The notes beneath the pieces are model-generated. The model had not been told where the DNA came from and did no database searches. It saw only the letters and a program-made list of their open reading frames with translations. The position numbers and the translations under genes are program-made. Shown piece by piece: positions 1 through 12,747 of a stretch of DNA of 64,000 nucleotides. The DNA lies in the NCBI GenBank assembly GCA_951213105.1, contig OX578136.1, positions 72,522,730 through 72,586,729 on the forward strand. Reading direction: 5' to 3'. Numbering within the stretch: the first letter of the stretch is position 1; each line of letters begins with the position of its first letter. Origin of the DNA: Amaurobius ferox. Taxonomy: Eukaryota > Arthropoda > Arachnida > Araneae > Amaurobiidae.

Positions 1-940
1 GGTATGAAGAGCCATGCTGACTGTGGTGCATTTGTCAGCTGTTGGAGGGTGCATTGTTGAGAATTCATAGACCAATCGAGGTGGTCCCACGGATGCTCAA
101 GTGTGTTTAAGCCTGGTGAATTAGAGGGCCAGGGAAGTACTTCGAGGTATTCATCATGCTCCTCCAACTACGCTCGTACAGGTCTCGCTATGTGACACGT
201 CGCATTGTTTAGCTGGTAGATCCCATCCGCCACAGAAAAGAGAATCAGCATGTATGGGTGTACATGATCTGCAAGAATGGATTCATAACAAATATGATTC
301 ATAGTGCCTACCACAGGTATGCATGAACCCAGAGCACTCCACGAAAATATTCCCCAGACCATAACGCTGCCTCCATCCCCTTGTGTTCTTCCAGCAATTG
401 TTGATGAGTGTTTGTTCTTCTATCTTTTACCCCTTATGCACCAAATTCCATCCGTTCGCTGAAGCATAAAACGTGACTCATCGAAGATGGCAATCTTTTC
501 CAATCAGCGGAGGTGCAATATCAATACTGTCGTGTAAAATGTAAGCCTTTTTTGCCGATGCAAGCTTATTAAATGTGCAATGACCATCCGTCTGCTTCGA
601 AGGCCCATACGCAACAGGGTTCGCTCAAATACTGTCGTTTGAGACATACTTTTGGTAGTCCTCCGGTTGATTCGGCCAGTGAATTTATGCACTGTAGCTC
701 AGCGAACGGTCCTCACGAACCTTTGGACCCGAGGTTCATCTCTCACATTAATGGTGCGTAGAACTCTGCAGTTTCCACGACACTTAATCGCAATGGTGCC
801 ATTTCTCTATTTATGGTACATTTTAACCACAGCAGCACGAAAACTGGTCACAAACTGCAATGTTTCAGAAATAACACCACCCTTGGCCCAAAGTATGATA
901 ATCATCCATTTTTCCAAATTTGATAAATCGCTCTTTTTAT
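1..940 (-). pseudogene. Tc1-like transposase relic
   Basis: Decayed transposase of the Tc1/mariner superfamily, which cuts and pastes DNA flanked by terminal inverted repeats. Read on the minus strand, the N-terminal helix-turn-helix stretch (about 935-820, containing ISETLQFV and AAVVKM) is followed by the second DNA-binding stretch near 690-580 (SQTTVFERTLLRMGLRSRR). The DDE core follows: FDESRF near 480, MVWGIFSW near 362, and the block that is usually QDNAPCH near 215 but reads LNNATCH here. The terminal PWPSNSPGLN...EHPWD block lies near 110-75. Several stops and frame shifts separate these pieces, for example after IARPVRA at 168. The total matches the usual length of about 340 codons, but the last codons run off the window start. 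Family assignment rests on the order of conserved blocks. Not functional. Confidence 0.88.
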
Positions 941-3124
941 CCAGGAGAGCAACGAGTGATATGTTTTCAGAATGCCTACACCACGCTTTATATATCCACC
1001 AAGCCATCTCACAACTCGTGTCTTCTTTCATTGACTACGTGCTATTGACTTCAAAAGTAGTAAGTGATCACAATAATGTGACGCGACCGTGTATATGCTC
1101 TTTAAGCTGTATTATGAAACAACACAGGTAGAAAAACGTAAAAATTTTAAATTATAGATCTGCAGTATCTGTGCATCGACATCTGTGCTATAGGTCAATA
1201 TGTTTTTATCGCTTGCATCGATCGCACGCTCGCCCAGTGGAGTGATTACTAATGTTACATCCAAACTTTCTTCGTCGATAACTTCGTCATTTGTAGTCAG
1301 ATTCGGACAAAATAAACTGCATTATATTAATATATAGTATGCGAAATATCGTTTTCTTTCCTAACGAATTCGAGATGGACTCAGGAAGTTTTAAAACGTG
1401 CGTATCCATCAAAATCTAAAATTAAGATTTTAGTGGAAATAATACATTTTTTTCTATGCAATAAGTAAAAGAAGATGAACATGTTCAAATGCTAGTGAAT
1501 TTAAATGAAACGTAAGCTTCTGGAAAACAGATACTTAAAATAATTTGAGATGGAAGAGTTAATTAAAGTAATCAAAAAAGTAATTTTCAACACCAAAAAA
1601 TATATCATAGCTTTCAATAGAGTGATGATATCGAGATTTGAAGCTTCGACTTCTTCACTTTACTTCAGATCTTACAATGTTAACATTCTTTCACTCATAC
1701 TTTAAACAGTAAAATTAATTTTAGATGTAAACTTTAAGTGCTAAAAATATTTTAAGTACTTTGAATTAATAATTTAATAATGAGCTGATTAATAATTTGC
1801 ACTAACCAATTTGTACAAATGCTGTTCTCTAATATAATTACATATTTCTACATTATGTATGCAAAGAAGAAGCATGAATAGTTAGCATATTTATATCTCA
1901 TAAATCAAAAGACTGTTTACATTAGCTTCATCCATTTAATGTGGATATTATTTAAAATTTGCATTCAGAAGGTAATTTTCGTGTCTCGGTTGATTATCAT
2001 TGCAGCTTTACAAAATCCAATTGATCTGCTTTGAAGTCCTTTTTGCATAAATAGCAGATACCACTTAGGGACCATTTATTAATATATAACTAATTTATTG
2101 AAATAAAATTCATGCATCGTGATCATGAGGATAGGCCAACGCCAACAGCATTTACCCTAATGATCAAAGTCACATCACTATATTTTAAATCGTGATTTGA
2201 GTGTATTATCTTCACATTTAAATGATAATTTTATGTTATTAAGTATTCTGAATTTTTACTCTACAGAAGCGGATGATTTTCAATGCAGTTGAAGAATGAA
2301 TAGTATGGTTACCGCAAATTTCTTATATTATTAAAAATATAGAAATATAAATATTAAGTATTTTCATTTTTAAGATAGTTATATAAAAACTGCATTTGTT
2401 TATATGGTGCATCGCACCACATAAGTACAGAATTGGCAACAAAAGTGAAAAAGATCCTATCAGCTGCCAAGTTTGACTAGTATAAATATGATACATAAGC
2501 TCCCATATCCCATCAGCTGCCAAGTTTGACTAGTATAAATATGATATATAATAAATATCATACAGTGGCGTAACTAGACTTTTGGCGCCCTGAAGCAAAT
2601 AATTTCAGAGCGCCCTTTTCCATAATGCATATTCTTTGGTCCTTAAACCAAAACTATATTCATAGTAAAAGACGCCCTCATTTCCGTTTGGCATCCTTGA
2701 ACGATCACTCAATCCCGCTCCATGGCGGTGCGCTACTGGTAAAAGAACATAGATCAAAAGAACGAACACAGACAGAATGTCACAAAGGAGCTGGCTCTTG
2801 GTTCAATTCGTGCGCAGGCCAATTGGAATTGGTTTCAAGACTTTAAATGTGTTTGAAAAACGGAGCTAATGACAAGCGAATGCTAATACGGAAGAGGCTG
2901 GGCTAAAAAAATTTATTCCCAGGAACTTTCCAGCACAGAACATTCACCAAAATGTTTAGAAAGACACTCAGATATTTCTGTAGAAACTGCATGTACTTTG
3001 CAACAAAGACAGATTGCTCCTCGCTAACACCAAAATTATAAAGCTTAGAGTAAAGTGTCCAGATCCTGGTGAAAGTGATCTTGATCTATATGTGAGGGAA
3101 AAAAGAAAGAAAAAAGTGACAGAC
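941..3124. other. no gene seen; small duplication
   Basis: AT-rich DNA with no credible coding signal. Two features stand out. A short tandem duplication at about 2,458-2,550 repeats the segment starting ATCAGCTGCCAAGTTTGAC. A CAGTGGCGTAACTAG-type sequence begins near 2,565; similar strings are common at the ends of arthropod DNA elements, but I could not define the other end. Confidence 0.5.
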
Positions 3125-3450
3125 TTCACAGTCGAAGTTGTTGTTGTTGAGACCCAGGCCGTCCGACCTACCAGAAAGGTGTAAGGTAACAGTTTGGACG
3201 GCCGGGAAGAGCCACCCAATTTAGATTTGAACCCAGTGGGGGAGGCATCCACAGGGACCGTATCTCCTCCCCTTACCACCAACCTATCGGAAGGACTTAC
3301 GGACCCACATGTTTAGCGTGATCGTACTCCGCGTGAACACGGCGCCCGTTTTGGCAGCAGAGGGAATCGAACCCGGGCCTACCGAGGGAAATTCCCGCGC
3401 GCTAACCACTGGGCTACCGCCCCCCCCCCCTTTTTTTTCACAGTCGAAGT
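3125..3450 (-). mobile_element. tRNA-headed SINE, full length with TSD
   Basis: Complete SINE on the minus strand at 3,139-3,436, flanked by a perfect 14-bp target-site duplication (TTCACAGTCGAAGT at 3,125-3,138 and 3,437-3,450). On its own strand it starts with a G-rich run, then a tRNA-like region with an A-box-like segment (GTAGCCCAGTGGTTAGCG) and a B box (GGGTTCGATTCC). These are the internal RNA polymerase III promoter elements. The body is shared with the copies at 42.5, 43.4 and 63.7 kb, and it ends in GGGTCTCAACAACAACAAC, a CAA-repeat tail. The target duplication and tail show insertion by LINE-type reverse transcription. Confidence 0.93.
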
Positions 3451-5260
3451 AAAATACCATTTTGCAATTTTATGCTTCTCATGAAAAATGATATATGAAG
3501 TTCACCTTATCCCCTAGACAGTAAGTCTAAACTTTGTTTTATGCATCTTCATAATATTAATGGTGTTTATGCGATTTCTTGAAATGATATATATTCAGAG
3601 TGATTCCATATACTCTGTATAAACTTTAATGAGAGAGAGACCACTAAAACAAAACTTTACCGTTAATGAATATATGTCAGGAGACTTAGTTTCATTTCAG
3701 GAGAAAATCGGAATATATTGACTGTTTATCGGCAATTGTTGACATAATGTCAATTGGAACATCCCGTATTAGCGCAAGGCGAGAAGAAAAGTGTAAAACT
3801 TTTGTTTTTCAGAATCTTTTGGTACATAATTTTTGTTTTGTAAAGTGGATCATATGTCCTGGCTTAGAATTCGAACGCGTAAGTTCCTGTTTGTGGGTGT
3901 TCTTTTTTTTTCCATGACTGCTTTCTTACTTTTTAATCGGAATTTTATATATAAAGAGAAATGAAATAGGCATGTTTTAATTGTGTGTGTATTTTTTTAT
4001 GCCTAAACGAAAATCGTTTGTGGTGTTGAAGATTTTGTACTTACCAGCACTACTCAGGTCTTTGCTGAAAGCGAGCGTTCAGATAAAATGATTATTTTTC
4101 GGTTTAGATTAATTTTTTGCAGATAAATAATGCATCGAGCTTGAGACATCTGATAAACTGAATTTTGAAAAGTATTAACATAATTTTACAAAAATTAGTT
4201 ACTTGGTTGCGGATGCAGCTGGTAAAATTTGAAAGGTCAAATAAAGGCAATCTCTCACATTTAATGTGTTCCACTAGTATAATAAAATTGCAAAATTTTG
4301 GTTTAAAAATTAATTTGAAGATTTCCAAAGCACGAAAACTTAATTTTGGAATTTAGTTCTTAAAAACCTGGTTTAAAAATAATTTTGAAAAATTTTAAAG
4401 CACGAAAGCTTAACTTCGTAATTTAGTTTTTAAAAAATGATGATAACATCATTTTAGACACTTTTAATCATAACTTTCCAACAGTTTAACGGAAATGTAT
4501 ATTAATATGCTAACTACGCAAAACATTTAAAATTTTGCTTTTAAAATTAGGTGGATAACCTTTAACCACAAAATAAATTAAACAAGAATTTAGACATTTT
4601 ATACTCGAACTCAAGTCGAAGATTATAACGAGGTAATGTAGCCTGAAAGACCCACTGCAAAAATGAATGTAATTCATTTTCAGATATTTTTATAATTTAC
4701 ATGAAATACTGCAAGAATATAATTCATTTTCTAATATCTTATAAATAACATATATTTTCCTATATAAACACCACGAAATCGAATTTCTGTAATGATGTTT
4801 ACTTTGTCTGTCTAAGAATCTTTTTAAGAAGATACATTAATTTGGAATGACCCAACATCTTGAACACTTTCTTTGAAAATATAAGGAATATAAAAATGAA
4901 AGAGAACCACATTTTCCACCAATGCCCAAGATATTTGTTTTATTCTACAGACCTGCCAAGACATTCTGTCATTTCACTCCATATTATATTAGTACTGTCG
5001 ACAGGCATAAAAAGATCTCACTCATGTGTTCAATCTATTTACGTTATCTTGGTCTTAGATAATAAGCATCGATGTCATCTCTTTTAGTTCCAATTATTAT
5101 GAGATAATTGTTAAGGTCTAATCGTATAGCGTTATAAAATAAATATCTTAATGGAACATAAAATTAAAATTCATGCAAAGTCTTTGGTATTGTAAAATAT
5201 TATGTACCCAACATATAATTTTGTCTGCAAATTAACAAATATAGATTTTATTGTATATCA
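3451..5260. other. no gene seen; degenerate tandem repeat
   Basis: AT-rich DNA without a credible gene. An imperfect tandem duplication of about 73 bp (AAAGCACGAAA...TTTAGTT) lies at about 4,290-4,435. The short ORFs here have no recognisable domain or codon bias. Confidence 0.45.
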
Positions 5261-5261
5261 G

Positions 5262-5450
5262 ATGCAAAAGACAATATCAAAACAAGACAGATACAAAAAA
5301 CAATATCAAAATAAGACAAATACAAAAGACAATATCAAGACAAGACAGATACAAAAGACAATATCAAGACAAGACAGATACAAAAGACGATATCAAGACA
5401 AGACAGATACAAAAGACAATATCAAGACAAGATAGATACAAAAGACAAAT
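5262..5450 (+). repeat. 29-bp minisatellite
   Basis: About 6.5 tandem copies of a 29-bp unit (CAATATCAAGACAAGACAGA followed by TACAAAAGA). The CAATATC anchor recurs at 5,272, 5,301, 5,330, 5,359 and, with one change, 5,388, then at 5,417, an exact 29-bp period. Because 29 is not a multiple of 3, every plus-strand frame stays open, which explains the Lys/Gln/Asp-rich ORFs across it. I treat them as non-coding. Confidence 0.93.
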
Positions 5451-8400
5451 ACGAAACTCAGTCAAAATCATTTCACTAAAAATTAATAGACTTAAAAGCT
5501 CCTTCATACAGGTGCGGAATTTATATCGTCTAGTACGTGACGATATGGAACGTAAATATTTACATTGCGGTAAATCAGATGCCACACATGGGCGCGGCAT
5601 ACCTGCGAACGAGATATAATCGTTATTTGGTACAAGGATATGCATAAATAGAAAGCTAGAGGGCTACAGCTTTCCCCTAAAACTAAAGAGTGAAACACCA
5701 TGAAAATGGTTAATAAAATTCTGAAACAGTTTGAAACGTAATAAAATTTATTCATTTTTTAAAAAGGATACATTTTTTAAAGATTTTTCAAACGTATTGT
5801 GGCATATGGATTATAAAGAGGGGACCGTAAAAATCGTATATAAATGGTTAGCCGTTGAACCCAACAAATCAGGTAGAAATAATTTAACTACCGTACATCG
5901 CATATAAAACAATTAATTGATCGCTGTGTAGCAATAACCTACCAATTTACCCAAGTGCCAGCTCACTTACCATATCTAAAAATAAACACACACACCATTA
6001 AATAACCAATCTTAACTTTAAAAATTTACATTTATTTAACACACAATAATGAGCAGGAATATAATTACAAAAAAAGCTTCCTACTTAATAACTCTTTTAA
6101 GAAGTGCCCTAGGAGGGTTCAGTGTGAGACCTTCTTAAGGAAAATACTTAAAAGAACAAGGACTCGACCGTTGTTAAATAAAATCAGCACATCCCTCCGA
6201 TATCGTTGCTCTGACATATTTCGTTATCACTGTATTTTCACTACGTACTTTTTTATCACGGCACTATTCAAAATTTCTTAACTCTTTCCTTGCGGTTCCA
6301 GACCTCGTCTTATTTTGGTCTCAGCAGGACTGCATCTTAGCTCCATATCATTAATAAAGCAGGACCGCACTTCATCTTGGTACTTACGAATCTCTTCTCG
6401 CCTTATTTTATTACTAGGCAAAGACATATTTTCAATCTGCGGGAAACACGCTCTCAACAGCTTCCATTGGCATATTCATTTTGCTTGAAGTTGGAGTGCT
6501 TGCCTCTTGACTGTCTCTTCTAGAGTTAACAAAAATTACGTAAACCTTGGCCCGAAGCATTATTTACTACCAAGTTGTCCTCGTAATGTTGATGTCGTTG
6601 ATTTATGAGTCGTAAACGTATCCAGGTAAAGACTGTCAAATGTGGAGTCGCTTCTCTGAGTTCTTTGTTTGTTCAAAAACATACCAAATTGTGCAAAATG
6701 GTAACTAATTCTCTCACAGTTAAGTTTATGTTTTAATTAAACAAAAACTCTTTATACAATAATAGACAGTGTAAAATACCATAGAATGCATTTAAATGTT
6801 CTGAAAAAATTTCAAGAATTGCCACTGAGGAAAGCGCTTCCCCCAAACGACTTCTCAAAATGCGTAAATCTATACATTTCTAACAGAGTTAAGAATAGAC
6901 TCGTTCAGTTCCTCACATGGAGTGACAATAAAAAGTAAACATAAAAAGATATGAACAGAACTTGGAAGAAGTAATAAAAAACTTTTAAAAATGTCTATAA
7001 AATGGTTGAGTTCCAGAAAAATTTCGAATCATAGAATTATAGAAAATTCATTGCATACATAAAGGTCAAACTAAAAATGTCATCGTATGGCTTCTAGAAT
7101 ATGTGGAAAAACTTTCGGATCCCAGTTTCCTTTCCCCAAAAGAAAGAATCGAACGAAAATTTCACTTCATTAGGTTATGCCTCGTAGATGATAATAGAAG
7201 TGTGCAAAACATTTAGACTTCGAGGTCATCAGAAAAGCTTTAGAAAAGTCGGAAAATAATGAGAAACTCCCATTTTTTTCCCCTCAGAAATTCAAAAACT
7301 CCCATTTTTTCCCTCCAAATTGAAAATCTAGCTTAATGTTCTGTCTCGTGCTTGATATTACAAGTGTATAAGTGTACAAGTGTACAAAGTGTCTTATCAG
7401 TCACCGGTGGGCTTGTGAAAAGACCCAAACACGTTATGCAATTATTATATAGATTCCTTTTGTCGCCACATGCAAAACCACATAAAAGGAATTTTTTAAA
7501 GGGGTAATCTCAAGGTCCATCCTCTCTCCAAACCAAAACCGCTTTGGGCATTGGGTCTACCTATCTTAAACATGTGTTGCGTCCAAAACGGGATTTTCGC
7601 TTCAGATTAACACATTTTGATGCTGCACAACTTGGAACTTTTGTTATAATTCTTGAGATTCAATATTATCGTTGTTTCTGTACAAAATAAGTATGCACAA
7701 TTTCATAAAAGTTGTTTGCTTCCTTAGGAAGATACTTCGATCTCATTGGAAACGTGGAAATTATAATATCTCAAGCACTGCACTTGATAACTTCCAAATA
7801 AATGTGTCCATTCATTGTTAGTTAACGTTTCTTACAAAACATTCACGCATTTAGTAATATTGAACATATTTAGTTATGTATAACATTTTCATTTTGTATC
7901 CAAATTGTCCAATATCTTTATAAAAAAAATATAGTATACAAAAAATTAAAAAAATAACTTTTAAATAAAATTGCATTCAAATTATTTTATATAAAAATCA
8001 ATATAATTTTTAATACTTTGTCAGTTTATATATATATATTTTTAATTTTATAATCATTCTCTGATCTAATCAACTTGGAAATTACTAAATCTCATCGTTC
8101 AAACGATTTAAATGTTGCTTGTGATTTAAAATGTATACAAATTGTCTCGCTATAAATGTATGTCTCCGTAAAATGTATGTATCCACTTATAAGCTAATTT
8201 ACAAAAATATGATGCTCGGTTTACATACGTCAAGATGAAGAAAATTAATATTGCAACAATAATTTAAACACATTCGGAGATATATGAAATTTAAAAAACC
8301 TTTGCCAAAATTAATCAAATGGTTTAAAAGACTGAAAATATGAATAATTGCTGTAATCTAAAGCTCATGCACGTAACTGATATTATATAATCAAAGATGT

Positions 8401-8778
8401 AACACCGTCCATTTATGAAATTTACTTTATTTTCCATCAATTTCTTTATTATTTAAATCTAACAAATCAAAAAAAATAAAAAAATCGTCCATCTGTAGCG
8501 CTTACTGTTGAATATCACCTTATATCGTCTTTTTCACATTACTGTTATTTATTTCTCCCGATTGGCAACAGCAGTTCTCAACTTTTTATTTTCTGCGATC
8601 GGTAACATTGGTCTTTATTCAAGGCTCCAATGGATTAGACATATGCAGAGTTTTTTCAGATATCCTTGTTTCCTATGATTTTTCAATCTTTATGCATGTT
8701 GTCCAAATTATCAGTGTTTATAGATATAATCTATCACTGATATCAGAACACATGCATTTTATGTTCATTTTGATAAAA
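5451..8778. other. no gene seen
   Basis: About 3.3 kb of AT-rich sequence with no supported gene, no clear terminal repeats and only low-complexity A/T runs. The GC-richer island at about 6,290-6,560 has no long ORF on either strand and I do not recognise it. Confidence 0.45.
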
Positions 8779-9361
8779 TACTTGTATTTGACGAAGAATT
8801 TTATCGAAATGAACAAATCATTTGTTTGGACCTAGGGCTTGTCCACATGTAAAGCTTTAATGCTTGGATTTTTTTTGACTTTCTATTATCGATTCTTTTC
8901 CATAGATGTTTGTTGTTCGTCTTCAGCTTGATGACTAGAGGTTTGCATTTTATTTTCCGCTTGATTGATGATTCTCTGTTTGATACTTTTTTTATTTGTT
9001 AGGCATTTTTGAAAGTGGGAGATTTTTGAGTTGCAACTTCTCTCTATTCTATCATTGGAATTTTAAACTATTATTATATATATATATGATAGAAAAAAAG
9101 AGAAGTTGTAACTCATAAAACCTGAACGTAAAAAATTCTAACAACGTAAAAGGATGTATAAAATAGAGAATCATCAATCAAGAGGAGAATAGAATGCATA
9201 TATCTAGCCATCAAACTAAATATAATCAATATATATATCGATGGTGAGAATTGAAAAATTGAAAAACAAAAAATAACCAAGCATTCAAGCCATACACGTG
9301 GATAAGGACTAGGCTTAAAAAGTTGTTCATTTCGAACAAATTCTTCTTCAGGTCCAAGTAT
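8779..9361. mobile_element. inverted-repeat element (MITE), about 0.58 kb
   Basis: Two imperfect inverted arms of about 280 bp (8,779-9,058 and 9,088-9,361) flank a short (TA)n centre near 9,075. Matched landmarks are ACTTG...GAAATGAACAA at the outer ends, GCTTGTCCACATG paired with CACGTGGATAAGGAC, TGATTGATGATTCTCT paired with AGAGAATCATCAATCA, and AGTTGCAACTTCTC paired with GAGAAGTTGTAACT near the centre. There is no transposase, so this is a non-autonomous foldback or MITE element of undetermined superfamily. The ORF at 8,608-8,835 partly overlaps the left arm and is not a gene. Confidence 0.82.
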
Positions 9362-10330
9362 CTCTTCAAAATGGTTAAAAAAGCTTGTTTCTGAAAACAG
9401 AAATTTGTAATATCTATAAACTCTGTCTACTTGGACAACAAGCTAAAATATTGAAAATTGATATAAGAACATAAAAAACACCTGAGAAAATATAACATAG
9501 GTTCTATCAAAACGAGCAACGAGCAATAATTGACTATTGTTGCAATTCGCAAGAGATAATAGTGGAGATCAACTGCTGCCAAACGTGATATGTAAATAAC
9601 AGTATGCAAGAAAGTCATAAAATGTGATAAATTCACAAATAAAATTTACGTAATAAAGGGGCATGTGAAATAATAGAAAAAATCAAGGAGGCAAATGTCT
9701 AAGAGGATGTATATACATTGTAATGCTAATTCAAGAGAATATTAACAATTAACTAATATAAGATACTAAGGAGGGAATTTTAAGAATATTCAGCTAATTT
9801 AAACTAATTAACTATACCATTTACTAAACATACTGGATATTTATACAATAACCTTGTACTTTTTAGGTTATTCATGTGCAAAACATGATATTTTTTTATC
9901 TAATAATCTATAAAATCTAAATATTTGATTCAGTATAATATTTCTAAATTATTGAATCGAGTTACAGGAATTAAATGGTAATATTTTATTAATATTAAAA
10001 TGAAAATAGTATTTTCCATGATATGAATTTATAACTATCCTATTAGTCGGTTCAATAATTAGGTTTAAATCCAAAGAATTAATACTATTACTAATAGAGG
10101 CTTCATTAGAAATTAATTCTAAATTATCCAGTTAGAGAAATCTATATCTATGGCATAGTTGTCAGCAAATACTAAACAAATTAGTCCATCAACATATCTG
10201 CAAATTATATAACCAATTGAAGTAAAAGAATTTTCATAATGTAAAAGGTATAAATTAGCTAATATACTGCTACCACAGGCACCTCGTGGAAGCCTAGAGA
10301 CTTGTAAGAATAATACAAGTAATACAAGTA
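9362..10330. other. no gene seen
   Basis: AT-rich DNA without a supported feature. The minus-strand ORFs here are short and have no recognisable motif. Confidence 0.45.
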
Positions 10331-10332
10331 AG

Positions 10333-10516
<184 letters not shown>

Positions 10517-10936
10517 ATAAAAATAATTTTAGAATTGAAAAAAGAAGGAAGGCTTAGCGAGAAGCTTAATTATTTGTAGCCTCTTTGCGCATATTTGTTT
10601 TAAGTATTTGTAGCTGCTTTGCGCATATATGCTATAACACTTCAAAAATCTTTAATAACTTCAGTTTTCCATTTTATATATTATATATATATATATAGCC
10701 TGTCAGTTAATATTTCTGTTTCTATATTCCTGATTTATAATTCATTTGGTTTATATTATTTCTCCTTCTCCTAGCCAGTAGACAGCTCAAATGGTGTCTA
10801 AAGTTAAATACTATCGCCATTGTCAGAAACTGGCTGTTCTATCGGTTTTAATTCGAATTGCATGGCTGTCCTGGCGAAAATGCAACGAACTAACCACCAT
10901 TTTTTGTGTAGTTCCAATTGATTGTTCTCCATATCA

Positions 10937-10998
10937 TGATCTTTAATCTTGAGTTAATTATTATTGCCTTTTCTCATTTTTGCCGTGTTTTCTTTTTC

Positions 10999-11037
<39 letters not shown>

Positions 11038-11261
11038 TTTTAATTGTGATTTTTGTATACTAATATTCTCCTCATCCCTTTTGCATTATAGTGATAAGTT
11101 ATCTTTATTTTTAACACTTTACAAAAAAGTTAAAAAGTGTTTATGACTTTGTTCATTCTATCTGTCTGTCCGTTAGCACGATAACTACCGTAAAAATCTT
11201 GATCTTTAATCTTGAGTTAATTATTATTGCCTTTTCTCATTTTTGCCGTGTTTTCTTTTTC

Positions 11262-11353
<92 letters not shown>

Positions 11354-11518
11354 TACATTTTTAATTGTGATTTTTGTATACTAATATTCTCCTCATCCCT
11401 TTTGCATAATAGTGATAAGTTATCTTTATTTTTAACACTTTACAACAAAGTTAAAAAGTGTTTATGACTTTGTTCATTCTGTCTGTCTGTCCGTTAGCAC
11501 GATAACTGCCGTAAAAAT
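10937..11518 (+). repeat. tandem duplication around (TA)n and foldback terminus
   Basis: Direct duplication: unit 1 at 10,937-11,199 and unit 2 at 11,200-11,518. Both begin TGATCTTTAATCTTGAG, contain a (TA)n block (about 32 bp at 11,003 and about 90 bp at 11,264, so the length difference is mostly TA expansion), then TTAATTGTGATTTTTGTATA, and end with the foldback-family terminal hairpin and GTTAGCACGATAACT. The duplication gives the arm at 11.4 kb a second, truncated terminus outside it. Confidence 0.9.
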
Positions 11519-12620
11519 GACTTAATCAAAATGAAATTTTAGTATGTTGTTCAGACGGTCTGTAGGACCTATGGGAATATAAGTGAATAATATCACCCAA
11601 TTAGTTTTTCAAGCGGATTTAAAATTCACAAATTGCTTTGAAAATTTTAGGTAATATTCAAATTGTTTCATAAAATATATAAAAAAAATTCAGCAAAATA
11701 TATTCAGTAGTTTTTTAAATAAAAATTAAAATAATAATATCACTTCTTATATGACGCGATCACGTGATCCACTTCAAAATGATATATGGCATCCATCTTG
11801 TCTCAAAATGGTGATTTTTAAAGTTCTTTTTAATTCATATTGAGTGTTGTATCCGTCCTAAAACCACTTTATTTTTGCTTAAATTATGTGCATCTATGCA
11901 CTGAAACAACGCAATTACAATATATTTGAGTTTAAATGCTCATCTAAATTTGATTATTTCTACAACGAATCCTATTTTTCACCTATGTAAAATGTAAACA
12001 GCAAAATATGTAGAATGAGTAGTATTAGAATTGCTGTATTTCTTTAACACAAAATCATTTAGTTCATGGAGTCTGCATAGCTGATATGAATGAAATATTC
12101 ATTGATTTTACAAAGAGCAGGTCGATTTTTTTCGATGAAGTTTTACGCATAGAGTTCAATTACTTGTAGCTCCATGGTCTTAATTTTTAAATAAAATGAA
12201 TTATTATAGTATTGCAATGAAGGACATGAATGGGAAATTATTTATGAGTGAAATGTTGCTTTTATAGAGAGCCAGGCGTGTTATTTTTTCTATGACGTCA
12301 TTTGAATGAATTTCGGTTGTTTTCGATGAAGTTTTCAAATATAATAAATTATCGTAGTATTATGATAAATTTAAAAATATTTCCAAGGAATGTATCGCAT
12401 TTTAGAGATGTTTAAACCAGGCAATTTATATTTCAATGCCGTCATTTGAATGAAGTTCATTATTTTCGATGAAGGTTTAAGTTTTCAAATATAATAAATT
12501 AATGTAGTATTGTGATAAGTTTTGAAATATTACCGAGGAATGCATTGCATTTCAGACATGTTTAAATAAAATTGCATTGAAGTTGGAAAGTGTGTCATAA
12601 TCAATGCTTTAAGCATGATT
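11434..12620 (+). mobile_element. foldback-like family arm A
   Basis: Arm of about 1.19 kb, homologous in inverse orientation to 25,419-26,703 and 34,656-36,835. The outer end is a 29-nt hairpin (11,434-11,462: AACACTTT, then CAAC/GTTG, then AAAGTGTT), followed by a CTGT-rich stretch and CCGTTAGCACGATAACTGCC. The interior holds a GATCACGTGATC palindrome (11,757) and a minus-strand CRE/TATA block. About three imperfect repeats of a 150-bp unit (12,190-12,570, each with TATAATAAATTA and TAGTATTNTGATAA) follow, and the arm ends in ATCAATGCTTTAAGCATGATT. It has no transposase. The subrepeat-rich long arm resembles Foldback/Galileo-type elements, but that placement is inference. Confidence 0.75.
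12143..12175 (-). CDS. mini-ORF of 10 codons inside arm A
   Basis: On the minus strand, a 10-codon ORF (MELQVIELYA) starts in a strong Kozak-like context (GACCATGG). It lies 84 bases downstream of a TATAAAAG box at 12,259-12,266 and a TGACGTCA at 12,293-12,300. Arms at 25.8 and 35.1 kb carry near-identical 10-codon versions (MEVQVIKLYA, MELPVIKLYA). Translation is unproven, and conservation could simply reflect recent shared ancestry of the copies. Confidence 0.25.
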   Translation of the reverse strand: MELQVIELYA

Positions 12621-12702
12621 GCTCGAGATGGTTTTTTTTTGCTAGAGATGGGTTTTTTTGTACTTACCGTAGTTTATGCATAGTTTTCGATTAAAATCTT
12701 TC

Positions 12703-12742
<40 letters not shown>

Positions 12743-12747
<5 letters not shown>

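Noticed and set aside
5262..5450. CRISPR-like array
   Set aside because: Units are contiguous without spacers and the setting is eukaryotic.
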